A stretch of 64,000 nt of DNA from Reinekea blandensis MED297 (GTDB taxonomy: Bacteria; Pseudomonadota; Gammaproteobacteria; Pseudomonadales; Natronospirillaceae). Below the pieces are notes generated by a model. It was given only the letters and a program-made list of their open reading frames with translations. It was not told the DNA's origin and ran no database searches. Of this stretch, positions 36,414-46,215 are shown piece by piece. Each line of letters starts with the position of its first letter. The first letter of the stretch is position 1. Location: NCBI RefSeq assembly GCF_000153185.1, contig NZ_CH724151.1, positions 387,154 through 451,153 on the forward strand. Reading direction: 5' to 3'. A program made the position numbers and the translations under genes.

Positions 36414-37008
36414 CGATGGGGTCAGCCTGATAACTCAAACGTTCGCCTTCGAAATCAAATGCCAGTCGCCAGGCGTGCAGGTAGAGTCGGTCAGCGGGCG
36501 TACCACCGTAAAGGGTATCGCCGAGCATGGGGCTGCCCAGCGATTTCAAGGCCACCCGAAGTTGATGGGTTTTCCCGGTTTTCGGGTAGAGGACAAATCC
36601 GCGCTCGCCATCGTCCAGTGACACACTGCGAAAGCGGGTGATCGCCGGATTGTTCTGCTCACGCAGTAACTTCCATTGGCTGCGCCGTGAGGGTGCCATG
36701 TCGCCCCGGACCCAGCCCTGCTTTTTTCGCGGGCGACGATCACTGATGGCGAGATAGGTTTTCTCGACACGACCTTCGGCGAACCCAAGACTCAACGCTC
36801 GATTCGCTTCCGTTGTTCGGGCCACCAGCAACAACCCGGAGGTGGGTTTATCAAGTCGGTGCACCGGAAACGCAGTGTGCCCCTGGTCATTCAGCCACTC
36901 GAGTACGCTCGGCGCTTGGGCATCGCGTTGTACGGTCCAGCCTGTAGGCTTCACGATGACAAAATAAGCATCTGTGGCCGTTAGGATCGTCGGTTCAGGT
37001 CCAGGCAT
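36364..37008 (-). CDS. RluA-family pseudouridine synthase (TIGR01621-like)
   Basis: A 214-residue protein without an S4 domain. The catalytic Asp lies in VHRLDKPTSGLLL, and KTYLAISDRRPRKKQGWVRG plus PKTGKTHQLRVALKSLGSP follow the pattern of the TIGR01621 subgroup. It isomerises uridine in RNA; the target site is unknown for this subgroup. The gene overlaps its upstream neighbour by 14 bases and rmuC downstream, which indicates one operon. Confidence 0.87.
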   Translation of the reverse strand: MPGPEPTILTATDAYFVIVKPTGWTVQRDAQAPSVLEWLNDQGHTAFPVHRLDKPTSGLLLVARTTEANRALSLGFAEGRVEKTYLAISDRRPRKKQGWVRGDMAPSRRSQWKLLREQNNPAITRFRSVSLDDGERGFVLYPKTGKTHQLRVALKSLGSPMLGDTLYGGTPADRLYLHAWRLAFDFEGERLSYQADPIDDKFTRWLSHSSPDKD

Positions 37009-37429
37009 TCAGATCGTCATCATCAACGGTGGCGATGTCCTGATGCAGCTGTTCCCGGATACGTTCCATCCAGGTCCCCCAATGGGTGTTTAACCGGGCA
37101 AGATGCGCGGGTGATTTGCGCAGGTCGCGATGCTCAGCAATAAGACTGATGCGATCGTCCATGACCTCAATGCGCCAATGCACCAGCGTGTTATGAAAAT
37201 CGTCTTCACCCTGCACACACAGCCATTCCAGGTTTTGATCGGGGACTTCTTCGACGACCCGGAAGATCAACGGCACATCGCGATCCTGATGCAAAAAACG
37301 CCAGCTGTCACCGTCATGAATCGTGATTTCACCCGGCCACCACCGGTTCAGACCCGCGCGCGTTGTCAACAAACTCCAGACACGCTCAGGCGAGGCTACG
37401 ACATCAATTTCATGATAGAGTGTGGTCAT
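36995..37429 (-). CDS. SRPBCC (AHSA1-like) family protein
   Basis: A 144-residue single-domain protein. The start MTTLYHEIDVVASPERVWSL (20 residues), the WWPGEITI loop and the long C-terminal helix ending WGTWMERIREQLHQ are typical of the START/SRPBCC fold, which encloses a hydrophobic pocket. No ligand or partner can be read. It is first in the SRPBCC/pseudouridine synthase/rmuC operon. Confidence 0.85.
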   Translation of the reverse strand: MTTLYHEIDVVASPERVWSLLTTRAGLNRWWPGEITIHDGDSWRFLHQDRDVPLIFRVVEEVPDQNLEWLCVQGEDDFHNTLVHWRIEVMDDRISLIAEHRDLRKSPAHLARLNTHWGTWMERIREQLHQDIATVDDDDLNAWT

Positions 37430-37551
37430 CGGTCAGTCCTGAACAACGCTGGATTGTGTGAATGTTTGCCCGTCAGTTTAGCAAAATCCAACGACATATC
37501 GAGACTCCGTGACACATCAACTAGGATTCACCTCAGCCGGACCGGTGCATT

Positions 37552-38526
37552 ATGGCGACGCCTGACCTGACGCCCAAACTGGCCATGCAGCCAGAAGGCT
37601 CACTGAACAAACTTAGCATCAACAGCCTGTTGCTGGATCGTCAGGATCCTTTGGTCAATACCCCGTCCCTGTGTGGTAAAACGCTGGTTTCCCGACAAGC
37701 GTTACTGGAGATTCTTGAAGATACCGGGCACGGCGACGCGGGTAATCTGCGCCGCTTTCTGGGTCGCTTCGATCCACAATCGCATCGAGACCAAATCGTT
37801 CTTGACCGTTACGCCCAACGCTTCAGCGTGGTGATTAATACAGCCCGCACCGCTTCGGCCTGGCCAGGGGATGATGCTTACCGCCGCTCCTTGCGGGCCT
37901 ACTGGCAATCGATCACGACGCTGGTGATCTCCGGTGGGCTGACGTCGGCCGAATTCGGTCAGTCACTGGCCCAGTCGGTCGAACAACGCAGCCAGAATCT
38001 GGCGGTCATCTGTTCTCCCTGGGGGGGTAACACGGCATTGCTCGGCTTGGCTCAAACCGCCGCTTGTGCCGATGATATTCTGGTTATGGATTTCGGAGGC
38101 ACCGGCATCAAGCGGGCCATCGCGCACCGCTTCGGTAACCGACTGACGTTATTGCCCGAGGCTAAAACGAAGGACTTTTGCGAACAGGGTCGAATCCGCA
38201 AAGCCGGGCTGATGTTGGCGCTGCGGCAAACACGTCAACTGCTCGATCGCCCGCTACCGGTCGCCATCAGCATCGCCAGCTATCTGGACCATGGGCACCC
38301 GTATCGCTACTTCAGCAGTCTCTATCATGGACTTACCGAAGATTCTGATCATTTAGCCACCAGCTTACATCAAGAATGGTTACCGGAATCGGATCTCGGC
38401 CCCTTATTACTCCTCGAACACGACAGTGCCGCCGCCGGTCTGGCGTTCCGGTTTCGCGAGCCAGCAATGATGGTCACTTTGGGCACCGGACTCGGCAGTG
38501 CACCCTGTCCAATGATAAAATCCTGA
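37552..38526 (+). CDS. ASKHA-fold protein with ROK motifs in permuted order
   Basis: A 324-residue protein of no family I can name. It contains ROK-kinase-like motifs, but in rotated order: LVISGG (124-129) and SPWGGNTALLGLAQ (155-168), which in ROK proteins close the C-terminus, come first; then DFGGTGIK (180-187), the phosphate loop that normally opens the protein; then EHDSAAAG (289-296) with the probable catalytic Asp291; then TLGTGLG (309-315) close to the stop. The reading is consistent with a circularly permuted sugar-kinase fold. The ribosome site before 37552 is weak. A CHASE-GGDEF-EAL gene follows 125 bases later on the same strand. Confidence 0.7.
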   Translation: MATPDLTPKLAMQPEGSLNKLSINSLLLDRQDPLVNTPSLCGKTLVSRQALLEILEDTGHGDAGNLRRFLGRFDPQSHRDQIVLDRYAQRFSVVINTARTASAWPGDDAYRRSLRAYWQSITTLVISGGLTSAEFGQSLAQSVEQRSQNLAVICSPWGGNTALLGLAQTAACADDILVMDFGGTGIKRAIAHRFGNRLTLLPEAKTKDFCEQGRIRKAGLMLALRQTRQLLDRPLPVAISIASYLDHGHPYRYFSSLYHGLTEDSDHLATSLHQEWLPESDLGPLLLLEHDSAAAGLAFRFREPAMMVTLGTGLGSAPCPMIKS

Positions 38527-38651
38527 CTTCCGGGCTGACAGCCGACAATCGCCAGCTATACTGCACGTAAAGAGAATTAGAACGCAATTAGAATGCTTCA
38601 TTCCCGTCCCCCAAATCAAAGCCGAAACCGGGCCACTTGGAGTCAGTCCTG

Positions 38652-41282
38652 ATGATCGTGGCTTTGACGGTGTCCGCACTGATGTGTCTGGTTGCCTTTG
38701 CGTTTACCGGCAACCCCATTCTGGACGCCGTCCTTGCAGTTCTGGCCATTGGGCTGAGCGCGTTCCTGGTACTTAAACATCGAAAACTACTTCTGGTGCC
38801 ACTGCTGGTGTTGACCGCAGCGCCGATCATTCCGTTCGTCAAATGGTTCGAACCGGCGTTTATCAGCCGGGCCACAGAAGGTGCCTATCGTAATCTGGAG
38901 AATGAACTGGACATTGCCGAAGGCATCGTCACTCAGTTTTTTCTGAACAATGCCGCCGCATTGGATTCCATTGCCATTCTGGTTAATCAGAGCGATTCCT
39001 TGTCCGACGCCGAATATCAGCAGTGGTTGACACAAATTCTGCCCGCTTATCGGAATCAGTTTCTGAACATCGCCGTCTCCGAAAACCTGATCGTCAAACA
39101 CGTCTATCCACCGAACGATGTAAACCTGCAAGTGCGGGGTGCCGACCTCAGTCAGGTGCCCGATCAGGGTTTACAGTATCGGAATGTTTTACGCACTCAA
39201 CAACCGACGGTTATTGGTCCGGTCATGTTGATTCAGGGTGTCCCCGGAGTCATCTATGTACGACCGATGCCAAACAAACCAGATCTGGTTCTCTCTGGCG
39301 TGTTGTCATTAGCACAGCTTGAGCAAGAACTGGACATGATTCTTTCCGATGCCATTCACCTGCAGATAAATGTGCGCACCTTAGTCAGCCAATACGAACT
39401 GCTGGCTGATGACCTTTTCGATGCCAACCGCAGTGCATCGCGTGATTTGGATTTTAACGAGATTACCGTCGGCATCGCCGCCTCCTCCAACCGCGTTGAT
39501 CAACTCACAACCCGCACACGCTGGGTGACCCGATCATCAGCGACGGCACTGTGGATAGGCCTCAGTTTTCTGCTCGGTTTACAGCGAGTCAATTTTCGTC
39601 TGCGAGAACAACAGCGAAAGGCCCTGGAAAAAAGTGAGCAGGAACTGACGGCCGCACAACGGCTGGGCAAAATGGGATCCTGGGTCAGTACCGACGGTGA
39701 ACGGCTAGCGCTGTCGACCCCGCTGCAGGAACTGTTGAACATCAATGGCGAGGAGATATCACTGGACGCACTGTTTGATCGGCTGCATCCGGATCAGCGA
39801 ATGCTGCATATCGAACAAATCCATTCGTTCATGGCCGGTCACCAGGATCGCCTTAATCTTGAGCATCGGCTGAAAACCGGAGAGACGTACCAATGGTTTG
39901 ATCATCGTATTGCCCGCACCAGCGACAACCAGGTCACAGGCATTCTGCGGAATATTCAGACCATTCGCGAACGCGAAGAACAGGTCACGAAACTGGAATC
40001 TTTCGACTCTTTGACCGGCGCGGCCAACCGGCATTATTTCCGTCAGATTGCCGAGCAGAATCTGGCCTTGTGCGAACGACGGCGAACGACCTTTGTACTG
40101 GCTTTAATAAACATTGACGACTTCAGGACCGTCAATGAAAGCCATGGCCAATCTGTTGGCGATGAGTTACTGAAGCAGATTACACTGCGCCTGCACAATC
40201 ATTCACGCAAGTCAGACACCATCGCCCGCCTATCCGGCGATACCTTTGCCATGGCTTTGGTCGATATCGGCAACAACCGTCAGTCGGTTTTTGTCATTGA
40301 GCAGATCATGCGCCGGTTGAAAGATCCGTACATGATTGCCGATGATCTCTACCCTCAGTTCACGCTCGGTATCGCCATGTATCCGGACGATGCAACCGAC
40401 TATGACACGCTGCTGCGTATGTCAGAATCGGCGCTGAGCGCGGCCAAAAAAGAAGCTCGAGGTCATTATCGTTATTACTCAGCCGAACTCAGCGAACAAA
40501 CCGACCGTCGCCAGCGCATACTGGCCAGTCTTCCGGCGGCCATCGCTAACGACTACCTGCACGTAGTATTTCAGCCACGCGTCGACAGCCAGCAACCGCA
40601 CCGGTCCACCAGCATGGAAGTTCTGGTGCGTTGGCACGATCCGGTGCTGGGTGTCGTTTCACCCGGTGAGTTCATCCCGATCGCCGAACACACATCCTTG
40701 ATTGCAGACATCGGCCATTGGGTGATGCGGGAAACCTTCCGCACCATGGATCAGTACGGTCACCTGCTCCCGGAAGGCCTGACGGTTTCCATCAACCTGT
40801 CGCCCCGACAACTTGAAGACCGAACCCTGCCCGATGCCATTCGCCACCTGCTGCAGGACTACAATGTGCTGGCGTCCCAGTTCGAGCTGGAAATTACCGA
40901 ACATTCCATTGCTGAACAATCGGAAGATATCCGCGACAACATGCGGGAGCTGAACGATCTCGGATTCCGCTTTGCTCTGGACGATTTTGGTACCGGCTAC
41001 TCCAATCTGGGCATTCTGCAATCCTTGCCACTGCACGTACTGAAAATCGACATGAGCTTCATCCGGGCGATTGGAACAACCGACCGCTCCGATGAACTGG
41101 TTCGGGCCATTATCAACATGGGTCATACGCTGGGTTTACGTCTCGTTGCCGAAGGCGTGGAAAGCGCAGCCCAGGTTCAGTTCCTGACTGAACTCGACTG
41201 CGAAGAACTGCAGGGCTTTTACTTTTACAAACCGCAATCGATTGACGAGCTGATTCCACAACTGAAATCGGACGATCAGTAA
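38652..41282 (+). CDS. CHASE-PAS-GGDEF-EAL membrane c-di-GMP regulator
   Basis: An 876-residue protein from the ATG at 38652 with GGAG 8 bases upstream; a TTG at 38637 is the alternative. N-terminal hydrophobic helices (about 1-62) precede a periplasmic CHASE domain (about 70-280, with KHVYPPND and VIGPVMLIQGVPGVIYVRP), then a TM helix, a PAS-like segment, a GGDEF domain with SGDTF instead of GGDEF (probably no cyclase activity) and an EAL domain with EVLVRW, EITEHS, DDFGTGYSNL and AEGVES, so probably active as a phosphodiesterase. The CHASE ligand is unknown. Confidence 0.9.
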   Translation: MIVALTVSALMCLVAFAFTGNPILDAVLAVLAIGLSAFLVLKHRKLLLVPLLVLTAAPIIPFVKWFEPAFISRATEGAYRNLENELDIAEGIVTQFFLNNAAALDSIAILVNQSDSLSDAEYQQWLTQILPAYRNQFLNIAVSENLIVKHVYPPNDVNLQVRGADLSQVPDQGLQYRNVLRTQQPTVIGPVMLIQGVPGVIYVRPMPNKPDLVLSGVLSLAQLEQELDMILSDAIHLQINVRTLVSQYELLADDLFDANRSASRDLDFNEITVGIAASSNRVDQLTTRTRWVTRSSATALWIGLSFLLGLQRVNFRLREQQRKALEKSEQELTAAQRLGKMGSWVSTDGERLALSTPLQELLNINGEEISLDALFDRLHPDQRMLHIEQIHSFMAGHQDRLNLEHRLKTGETYQWFDHRIARTSDNQVTGILRNIQTIREREEQVTKLESFDSLTGAANRHYFRQIAEQNLALCERRRTTFVLALINIDDFRTVNESHGQSVGDELLKQITLRLHNHSRKSDTIARLSGDTFAMALVDIGNNRQSVFVIEQIMRRLKDPYMIADDLYPQFTLGIAMYPDDATDYDTLLRMSESALSAAKKEARGHYRYYSAELSEQTDRRQRILASLPAAIANDYLHVVFQPRVDSQQPHRSTSMEVLVRWHDPVLGVVSPGEFIPIAEHTSLIADIGHWVMRETFRTMDQYGHLLPEGLTVSINLSPRQLEDRTLPDAIRHLLQDYNVLASQFELEITEHSIAEQSEDIRDNMRELNDLGFRFALDDFGTGYSNLGILQSLPLHVLKIDMSFIRAIGTTDRSDELVRAIINMGHTLGLRLVAEGVESAAQVQFLTELDCEELQGFYFYKPQSIDELIPQLKSDDQ

Positions 41283-41285
41283 AAG

Positions 41286-42206
41286 TCAGGAGGCCGTGGC
41301 TGACAGGTTGCGCCGGGCAATCAAGAGGGTGGAAGCCACACCGGTCATGACCAATGCAATACCGACCCACTGCGCACTTGAAACAGCATGTTCCAAAAAC
41401 ACGATGGTCAGCAACGCGTTAAACAAAGGCGCGGTCGTCACCATCAGTCCGGCAATGTTGGCATCGCTTAACCGCACGGCCATGTTCCAGCACAGCAACG
41501 ACACCACCGAGGGAAACAACGCCACAAAAGCCACAGCGCCCCATTGACCACCACTGGGCAGGAATACCGTCTCGGTCAACATATCGTAGACCCAGAACGG
41601 CAAAATCATCACCGTGCCGGAACCAACAAAAAAAGTCAGCAATCCAATCACGTCTATCTGCGCACTGGCGGTGTTTTTCAGAAACACCGAATAAAACGCC
41701 CAGCTGGTGATGGCGACCAACATCAAGACCTCACCGGCACTGAAGCCGGACCCACCCAGCAGATTTTGCCATTGACCGTCGCTGATCACCGTGACCGCGC
41801 CGATCACAGCTATAGAGGCAGTCGCCCACTCTGGCAAACTCAACCGACGACTGCCGAAAAAGCTGCTGACAATGGCAATGGCCAACGGCATCAGCGCCAG
41901 CATCGCCCCGACCTTAACGGGCTCTGTGTGTTCCAGAGCCCAGTACTGCAGTGTGTTGTAGAGTGTGACGCTCAAGATCGACAGTCCCACCAGCTGCGGT
42001 AGGCGTTGTCGATACCAGTCCCATTGCCGGCGAATGCGATACAAGCCAAAGGGGGCCAGTATCAGAAACGCGCCGATCCAGCGAAACTGAGACAAGGTGA
42101 AGGCAGGCAGCTCGGCCACGACAACTTTGCCGACAATGGCATTGGCCGCCCAGAAGAAGTTCGCTGTCGCCGCTAACAGCACCGCTATGAACAGATGTTT
42201 TTGCAC
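41286..42206 (-). CDS. EamA (DMT) family transporter
   Basis: A 306-residue protein with ten membrane helices in two EamA repeats. The GTG at 42206 has a GGTGAGG site 5 bases before it, which decides this start; a frame to 42260 adds 18 polar residues. The first repeat includes FFWAANAIVGKVV and the second WNMAVRLSDANIAGLMVTTA (20 residues), both typical of this drug/metabolite exporter group. Substrate unknown. Convergent with the GGDEF/EAL gene, stops 3 bases apart. Confidence 0.87.
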   Translation of the reverse strand: MQKHLFIAVLLAATANFFWAANAIVGKVVVAELPAFTLSQFRWIGAFLILAPFGLYRIRRQWDWYRQRLPQLVGLSILSVTLYNTLQYWALEHTEPVKVGAMLALMPLAIAIVSSFFGSRRLSLPEWATASIAVIGAVTVISDGQWQNLLGGSGFSAGEVLMLVAITSWAFYSVFLKNTASAQIDVIGLLTFFVGSGTVMILPFWVYDMLTETVFLPSGGQWGAVAFVALFPSVVSLLCWNMAVRLSDANIAGLMVTTAPLFNALLTIVFLEHAVSSAQWVGIALVMTGVASTLLIARRNLSATAS

Positions 42207-42338
42207 AAATACCTCACCCCTGTTGACGTCCCTCCGAACATCCGGAGGGTCGGTCACCATACCGGTGATACCACCACAAAACCATCCTACGAAGGGCTTG
42301 GCCGGGACCGACCACCCTCGACAGTCCCGATTACCGTC

Positions 42339-43349
42339 TTATGAGAACTCGCGTAAAAAACGCTCAAGCTTGTCGACCATGTTTTCCGACCCCACAAAGA
42401 ACGGCACCCGCTGGTGCAACTCGGTCGGTTTAATATCGAGAATGCGTTCAGAGACACCGGCGATCGCACAGCCACCGGCCTGTTCCGCCAGAAACGCCAT
42501 GGGATTGCATTCGTACAATAAGCGCAACTTGCCGGTAGGGTACTGAGTAGACGCTGGATACAGAAAGATACCGCCTTTGAGCAGGTTACGATGAAAGTCG
42601 GACACCAATGATCCGATGTATCGGCTGGTGTACGGACGGTTGGTTTTCTTGTCCTCAACCTGACAGTATTTAATGTACTGTTTGACACCATCGTGAAAGT
42701 GAACGTAGTTGCCTTCATTCACTGAGTATATTTTTCCGTCCGATGGAAACTGCATATCCGGGTGCGATAAGCAGAATATCCCCAAGCTTGGATCGTAGGT
42801 AAAGCCGTGTACGCCGTTGCCGGTACTGTAGACCAGCATGGTGGACGAACCATAGATAACATAGCCCGCGGCAACCTGAGCACGACCCGGCTGCAGGAAA
42901 TCTTCCTCAGTGACTGGTTCACCAATAGGGGAAAGCCGTCGGTACACTGAAAAGATGGTGCCCACGGACACATTCACATCGATGTTGGAAGAGCCATCCA
43001 GCGGGTCCATCAGGACGACGTACTTACCGTTTTTGCACAGCCCATCTTCGAAATGGACATAGGTGTCCTCTTCTTCCGATGCCAGGCCACACACCACTCC
43101 ACGAGCTGATAAAGCGGCCTTGAACTTATCATTGGCGATGACATCGAGCTTTTGTTGCTGTTCACCCTGAACGTTTTCATTACCGGCAGCCCCGGTGATG
43201 TCTGCCAATCCCGCCTTATTTATTTCCCGGTGTACCACTTTTGCAGCCAAGCGAATGGACGCAAAAATTGATGACAGCTCACCGGTGGCATCCGGGTACT
43301 CAGCCTGCTTCTCGATGATAAACTCACCGAGGGTTTTGGTTATCTCCAT
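42339..43349 (-). CDS. fbp: Fructose-1,6-bisphosphatase class I
   Basis: A 336-residue gluconeogenic enzyme that removes the C1 phosphate of fructose 1,6-bisphosphate. The start at 43349 reads [15 protein letters not shown] with GGAG close upstream; the frame to 43421 is not supported. The metal and substrate motif [20 protein letters not shown] (20 residues) is intact, as are ASEEEDT and the C-terminal [20 protein letters not shown] single gene. Confidence 0.95.
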   Translation of the reverse strand: MEITKTLGEFIIEKQAEYPDATGELSSIFASIRLAAKVVHREINKAGLADITGAAGNENVQGEQQQKLDVIANDKFKAALSARGVVCGLASEEEDTYVHFEDGLCKNGKYVVLMDPLDGSSNIDVNVSVGTIFSVYRRLSPIGEPVTEEDFLQPGRAQVAAGYVIYGSSTMLVYSTGNGVHGFTYDPSLGIFCLSHPDMQFPSDGKIYSVNEGNYVHFHDGVKQYIKYCQVEDKKTNRPYTSRYIGSLVSDFHRNLLKGGIFLYPASTQYPTGKLRLLYECNPMAFLAEQAGGCAIAGVSERILDIKPTELHQRVPFFVGSENMVDKLERFLREFS

Positions 43350-43634
43350 ACTATCTCCATATCCTGCCGTCTGGGGTCGTCTCATGCACCCGTAAACCTT
43401 CCTGAGTGCTGACATGAACAACTATCAGGCCGAAGCTCCGTGTTGCTCTTTTATCGTTATAAGTGCCCAAAAAATACAACCTGTTGGTCAGGAAATTTCG
43501 GACATCCGGTACCTGTCATATCAGGCCAATGGCAAGTCGACGCCATCAGCCTGTTCATCAAGTGTTCACAAATGGTACCACAGGTAAAACCGGACACCTC
43601 TGAAGGAAACGTCAGGTTTTTGCGGACAAGTCGC

Positions 43635-43663
43635 TTGGCCGGAGCTCCAATGACTCCGGCCAA
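43635..43663. terminator. Strong hairpin after the lipase-like gene
   Basis: TTGGCCGGAG, loop of nine bases, CTCCGGCCAA: a perfect 10-bp stem 6 bases past the stop of the gene at 43669. There is no T run on either side, so it may act as an mRNA-stabilising or Rho-linked element. The remaining 43422-43634 shows no gene. Confidence 0.55.
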
Positions 43664-43668
43664 CACGT

Positions 43669-44766
43669 TTAGCGGATCACCTTATCCACCAGCAACGTGG
43701 AGACCGACCGCGATGACGTCCCTTCGACATACCGATATTTACGCCAGAAATCCCACCACTCGCGTTTTTCATAATCGGCCACATCAACACCGAGGGCATT
43801 CACACCACTGTTATTGTAGTCCGCTTCAATGCTGCGCACCGAGGTCATCGAATATCCGGTACGATTGCCCTGCATGGCATTGTGCGGAACGTCTTCACTC
43901 ATCAGGATCGGATAGTGAAAGTCGTAACGCTGACTGACCGAAGGCGCCGCGCTGATCCAGGTCAGACGACCATCCAACCGTGTGTCCTGACTGCAACTGT
44001 CGTAGGCGCTCGCATAGGATGCACCACAGGCACTGTGCAGCGGCACCACCGAATCGTCCCGACCACTGATGAGCGGATGAGTGGCGAAACCGTAAAACTC
44101 ATCCCCTGCCCCGGCCACGCGCAAACGGGGAATCGCAGGGAACCCATTGGTTGCATGGCTACGCGCAACCGAAGGCTGCAAGTCAGTCATGACGCCGACA
44201 TTCAAACCGAAATGAACGGGGAAGCCTGCATACTCCAGCAGCGCACTGATCACGTCCCCGGCGAAGTTAATGCCATTGGCCACGCCCACACCATAGTTGG
44301 CCAACTCAGTACCGCCACCGGCTCCGGCCAGGTCAATTACGCCGGCAACTTTGAATCGATCCGCCATGGCAGAGCCAAAGAGGGAGCGTTTATTTTTCAG
44401 CAAAAACCGAGTAACCAGATCACCGGTGGAATGCGTCACGATGACACATTGATCCCGACAATAGTCCTCTTGCAACAGCGCCTGAATTTGCGGTTGTACC
44501 ACACTGATGATGCCATTCGCACCCGTCAGGCGACGGTCGGATGGCCAGTGGATGATGTTGCTCCGGCCGCCGTCCTGACGTTTAAACGCCGGATCAATAT
44601 CCGCCCAATAGTCTTGAGCATCCCGTCGCCCATTGTCGTCAGGCGGATCAAGCAACTGGAAAGGATTAAAACCATGGATCAGAATCACGTTTTTACCCGC
44701 GATGTCCGCCTGGGCCATGGAAAAGCATGTGATGAGCAGTATCAAGCTGCAAAGTTGTTTTATCAT
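43669..44766 (-). CDS. Secreted alpha/beta-hydrolase (lipase-like)
   Basis: A 365-residue protein with a signal peptide (about 1-20, cleavage after AQA). The mature enzyme starts with KNVILIHGFNPFQ (oxyanion HG motif). The nucleophile is in VIVTHSTGDLVTRF, i.e. T-H-S-T-G in place of G-x-S-x-G. Cys pairs (YCRDQC and CGASY...SC) suggest disulfides in a periplasmic or extracellular enzyme. A late DDSVVPLHSACG segment is a candidate acid region; the catalytic His is probably in the final 100 residues. Substrate unknown. It follows the anchored protein gene at 44850 by 83 bases on the same strand. Confidence 0.8.
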   Translation of the reverse strand: MIKQLCSLILLITCFSMAQADIAGKNVILIHGFNPFQLLDPPDDNGRRDAQDYWADIDPAFKRQDGGRSNIIHWPSDRRLTGANGIISVVQPQIQALLQEDYCRDQCVIVTHSTGDLVTRFLLKNKRSLFGSAMADRFKVAGVIDLAGAGGGTELANYGVGVANGINFAGDVISALLEYAGFPVHFGLNVGVMTDLQPSVARSHATNGFPAIPRLRVAGAGDEFYGFATHPLISGRDDSVVPLHSACGASYASAYDSCSQDTRLDGRLTWISAAPSVSQRYDFHYPILMSEDVPHNAMQGNRTGYSMTSVRSIEADYNNSGVNALGVDVADYEKREWWDFWRKYRYVEGTSSRSVSTLLVDKVIR

Positions 44767-44849
44767 AGGTCTGGACCTTTTTGTTGTTGTTTGAGGGTCA
44801 TGATTTGCCGTTTGGCGTCCGCCTGATTCACCGCGACGGCCGGAACCGG

Positions 44850-45923
44850 CTACTGAGACAGCGATCTCAGAAACTCCAGCCGGGCAAGCGCGTCAGCGTC
44901 CACATAGTCTTCATCCAAATAGGAAGGGAATGGATAACCCTGAACCTCAATGGAACCTTCAGGGACCAAACCCTGGTGAACGCTGAAATCGGGCGGCGCT
45001 GGCATTCGCTCCAGCACGAGATCGTCAAGCAGGTAGTCACCGGGATCGCCCATCCGTTCCAGGGCACGAATGTGGGCCATCAACGGCAACACACCCTTCC
45101 CTGACGACAACTCCTGCTCATTCATGAGGTGCAACAACGGCTCTCCGGTGTTTGCTGAATAAAGATTGCCTTCGAGTCGGTAAAAACCGGGATCTTTAAT
45201 GTGGACATCAATCGGAATCACCAGCCAGGCACCTTCGACAAAGCTGGCCCTGGCCGTGGTCATACGAAAGTTGTCGTTACGAAGATCCGGGAGCACCGGC
45301 GTCGACAAGGTCACATCGTCCTCGCCGCTTGCGGTTAACGTAGCAACCACAAACAACTGACCTTGATCCTGCCAACTCTGAGTCAATGCCGGAAATAAAA
45401 ATGGGGTATAACCGGAACCCTCTAAGTTTGGGTGCCGAGCCAGTTCCTGTCCGTTTTGCATCAACCTGAGTGACACCCGTGCGGCCACTAAACCGTCGGG
45501 AACAGTCAACGTACCGGTAATTGGTTCTGTTGGAGAAAAGCGCAGACGATCGGTTGTCAGTTCAAAGGTACCCTGAGATACCTCACGGTGTATGGGCGAG
45601 GACTGATTGGGCAGGTATTTTTTCAGGCTATCTGAATCCGCGATGGGGCGTGATTGCTCCGGATATTGGATCTGTGACTCGAAGTCATCAACGACCCACT
45701 GCAGTTCCGGCGGCCCGTCATTGTCGAAATCAGCATTGCTCAGTGGTTCCTCTGCCCTGGTCGCGGTGTTCTGATCAGCAACAGGTACGAAATCGATTGG
45801 CGGTGTTTGAACTGCATGAGCGGCTTGATTCGGCATCGCAGTCTCTGGTTGTTGGCTGCGCAACCAGATCAATATGGCAAAAACGACCCCTGCCGTGCAG
45901 ACAGCAAGCAAACGAATAAACAT
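44850..45923 (-). CDS. Membrane-anchored periplasmic protein paired with the lipase-like gene
   Basis: A 357-residue protein from the ATG at 45923, with GGAG 7 bases before it. A single N-terminal helix (about 4-22, no lipobox) anchors an acidic, Pro-rich linker (about 25-120) and a strand-rich domain (about 120-320: FELTTDRLRFSPTEPITGTL, 20 residues). It ends in a short acidic helix. I do not recognise the family. Its topology and place upstream of a secreted hydrolase recall lipase-specific foldases, but the helical repeats of that family are not seen. Confidence 0.7.
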   Translation of the reverse strand: MFIRLLAVCTAGVVFAILIWLRSQQPETAMPNQAAHAVQTPPIDFVPVADQNTATRAEEPLSNADFDNDGPPELQWVVDDFESQIQYPEQSRPIADSDSLKKYLPNQSSPIHREVSQGTFELTTDRLRFSPTEPITGTLTVPDGLVAARVSLRLMQNGQELARHPNLEGSGYTPFLFPALTQSWQDQGQLFVVATLTASGEDDVTLSTPVLPDLRNDNFRMTTARASFVEGAWLVIPIDVHIKDPGFYRLEGNLYSANTGEPLLHLMNEQELSSGKGVLPLMAHIRALERMGDPGDYLLDDLVLERMPAPPDFSVHQGLVPEGSIEVQGYPFPSYLDEDYVDADALARLEFLRSLSQ

Positions 45924-46171
45924 GACGCGTCTCCAGCATTCACTGAAGCCGGAACTCTCTCGGTTCAGGCATTTTTTTGTTGTTATTGTGCCCTGGCAGC
46001 CTGTTATCACAGCCTGCCATTGTGTTGGCCGGGCTAACTCACCTTAGCGAAGGTGACCAATAAATAAACTCTGAACACAGCATTGTGTATTGAATAGACG
46101 CATTGCCCGAAAATTAAACGCTTTATTGAACACAGGTAAACAGTGTTGAAGAAAAAGGTGATCTGATACGC

Positions 46172-46200
46172 AAAAAAAAAGCGGCCACTGGCCGCCTTTA
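46172..46200 (-). terminator. Terminator of the atp operon
   Basis: GGCGGCCAGTGGCCGC on the minus strand, followed by nine T residues, 16 bases past the atpC stop. The 46011-46171 stretch shows no gene. Confidence 0.88.
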
Positions 46201-46215
46201 TTGATGACATCAAGC

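Noticed and set aside
43882-44826. 314-codon open frame opposite the lipase-like gene
   Set aside because: Shadow of the real minus-strand gene; no signal peptide, motif or ribosome site.
44850-45923. Lipase-specific foldase (LIF)
   Set aside because: The gene order fits, but the protein is strand-rich and lacks the helical repeats and the RxxFDY-type motif of LIF proteins.
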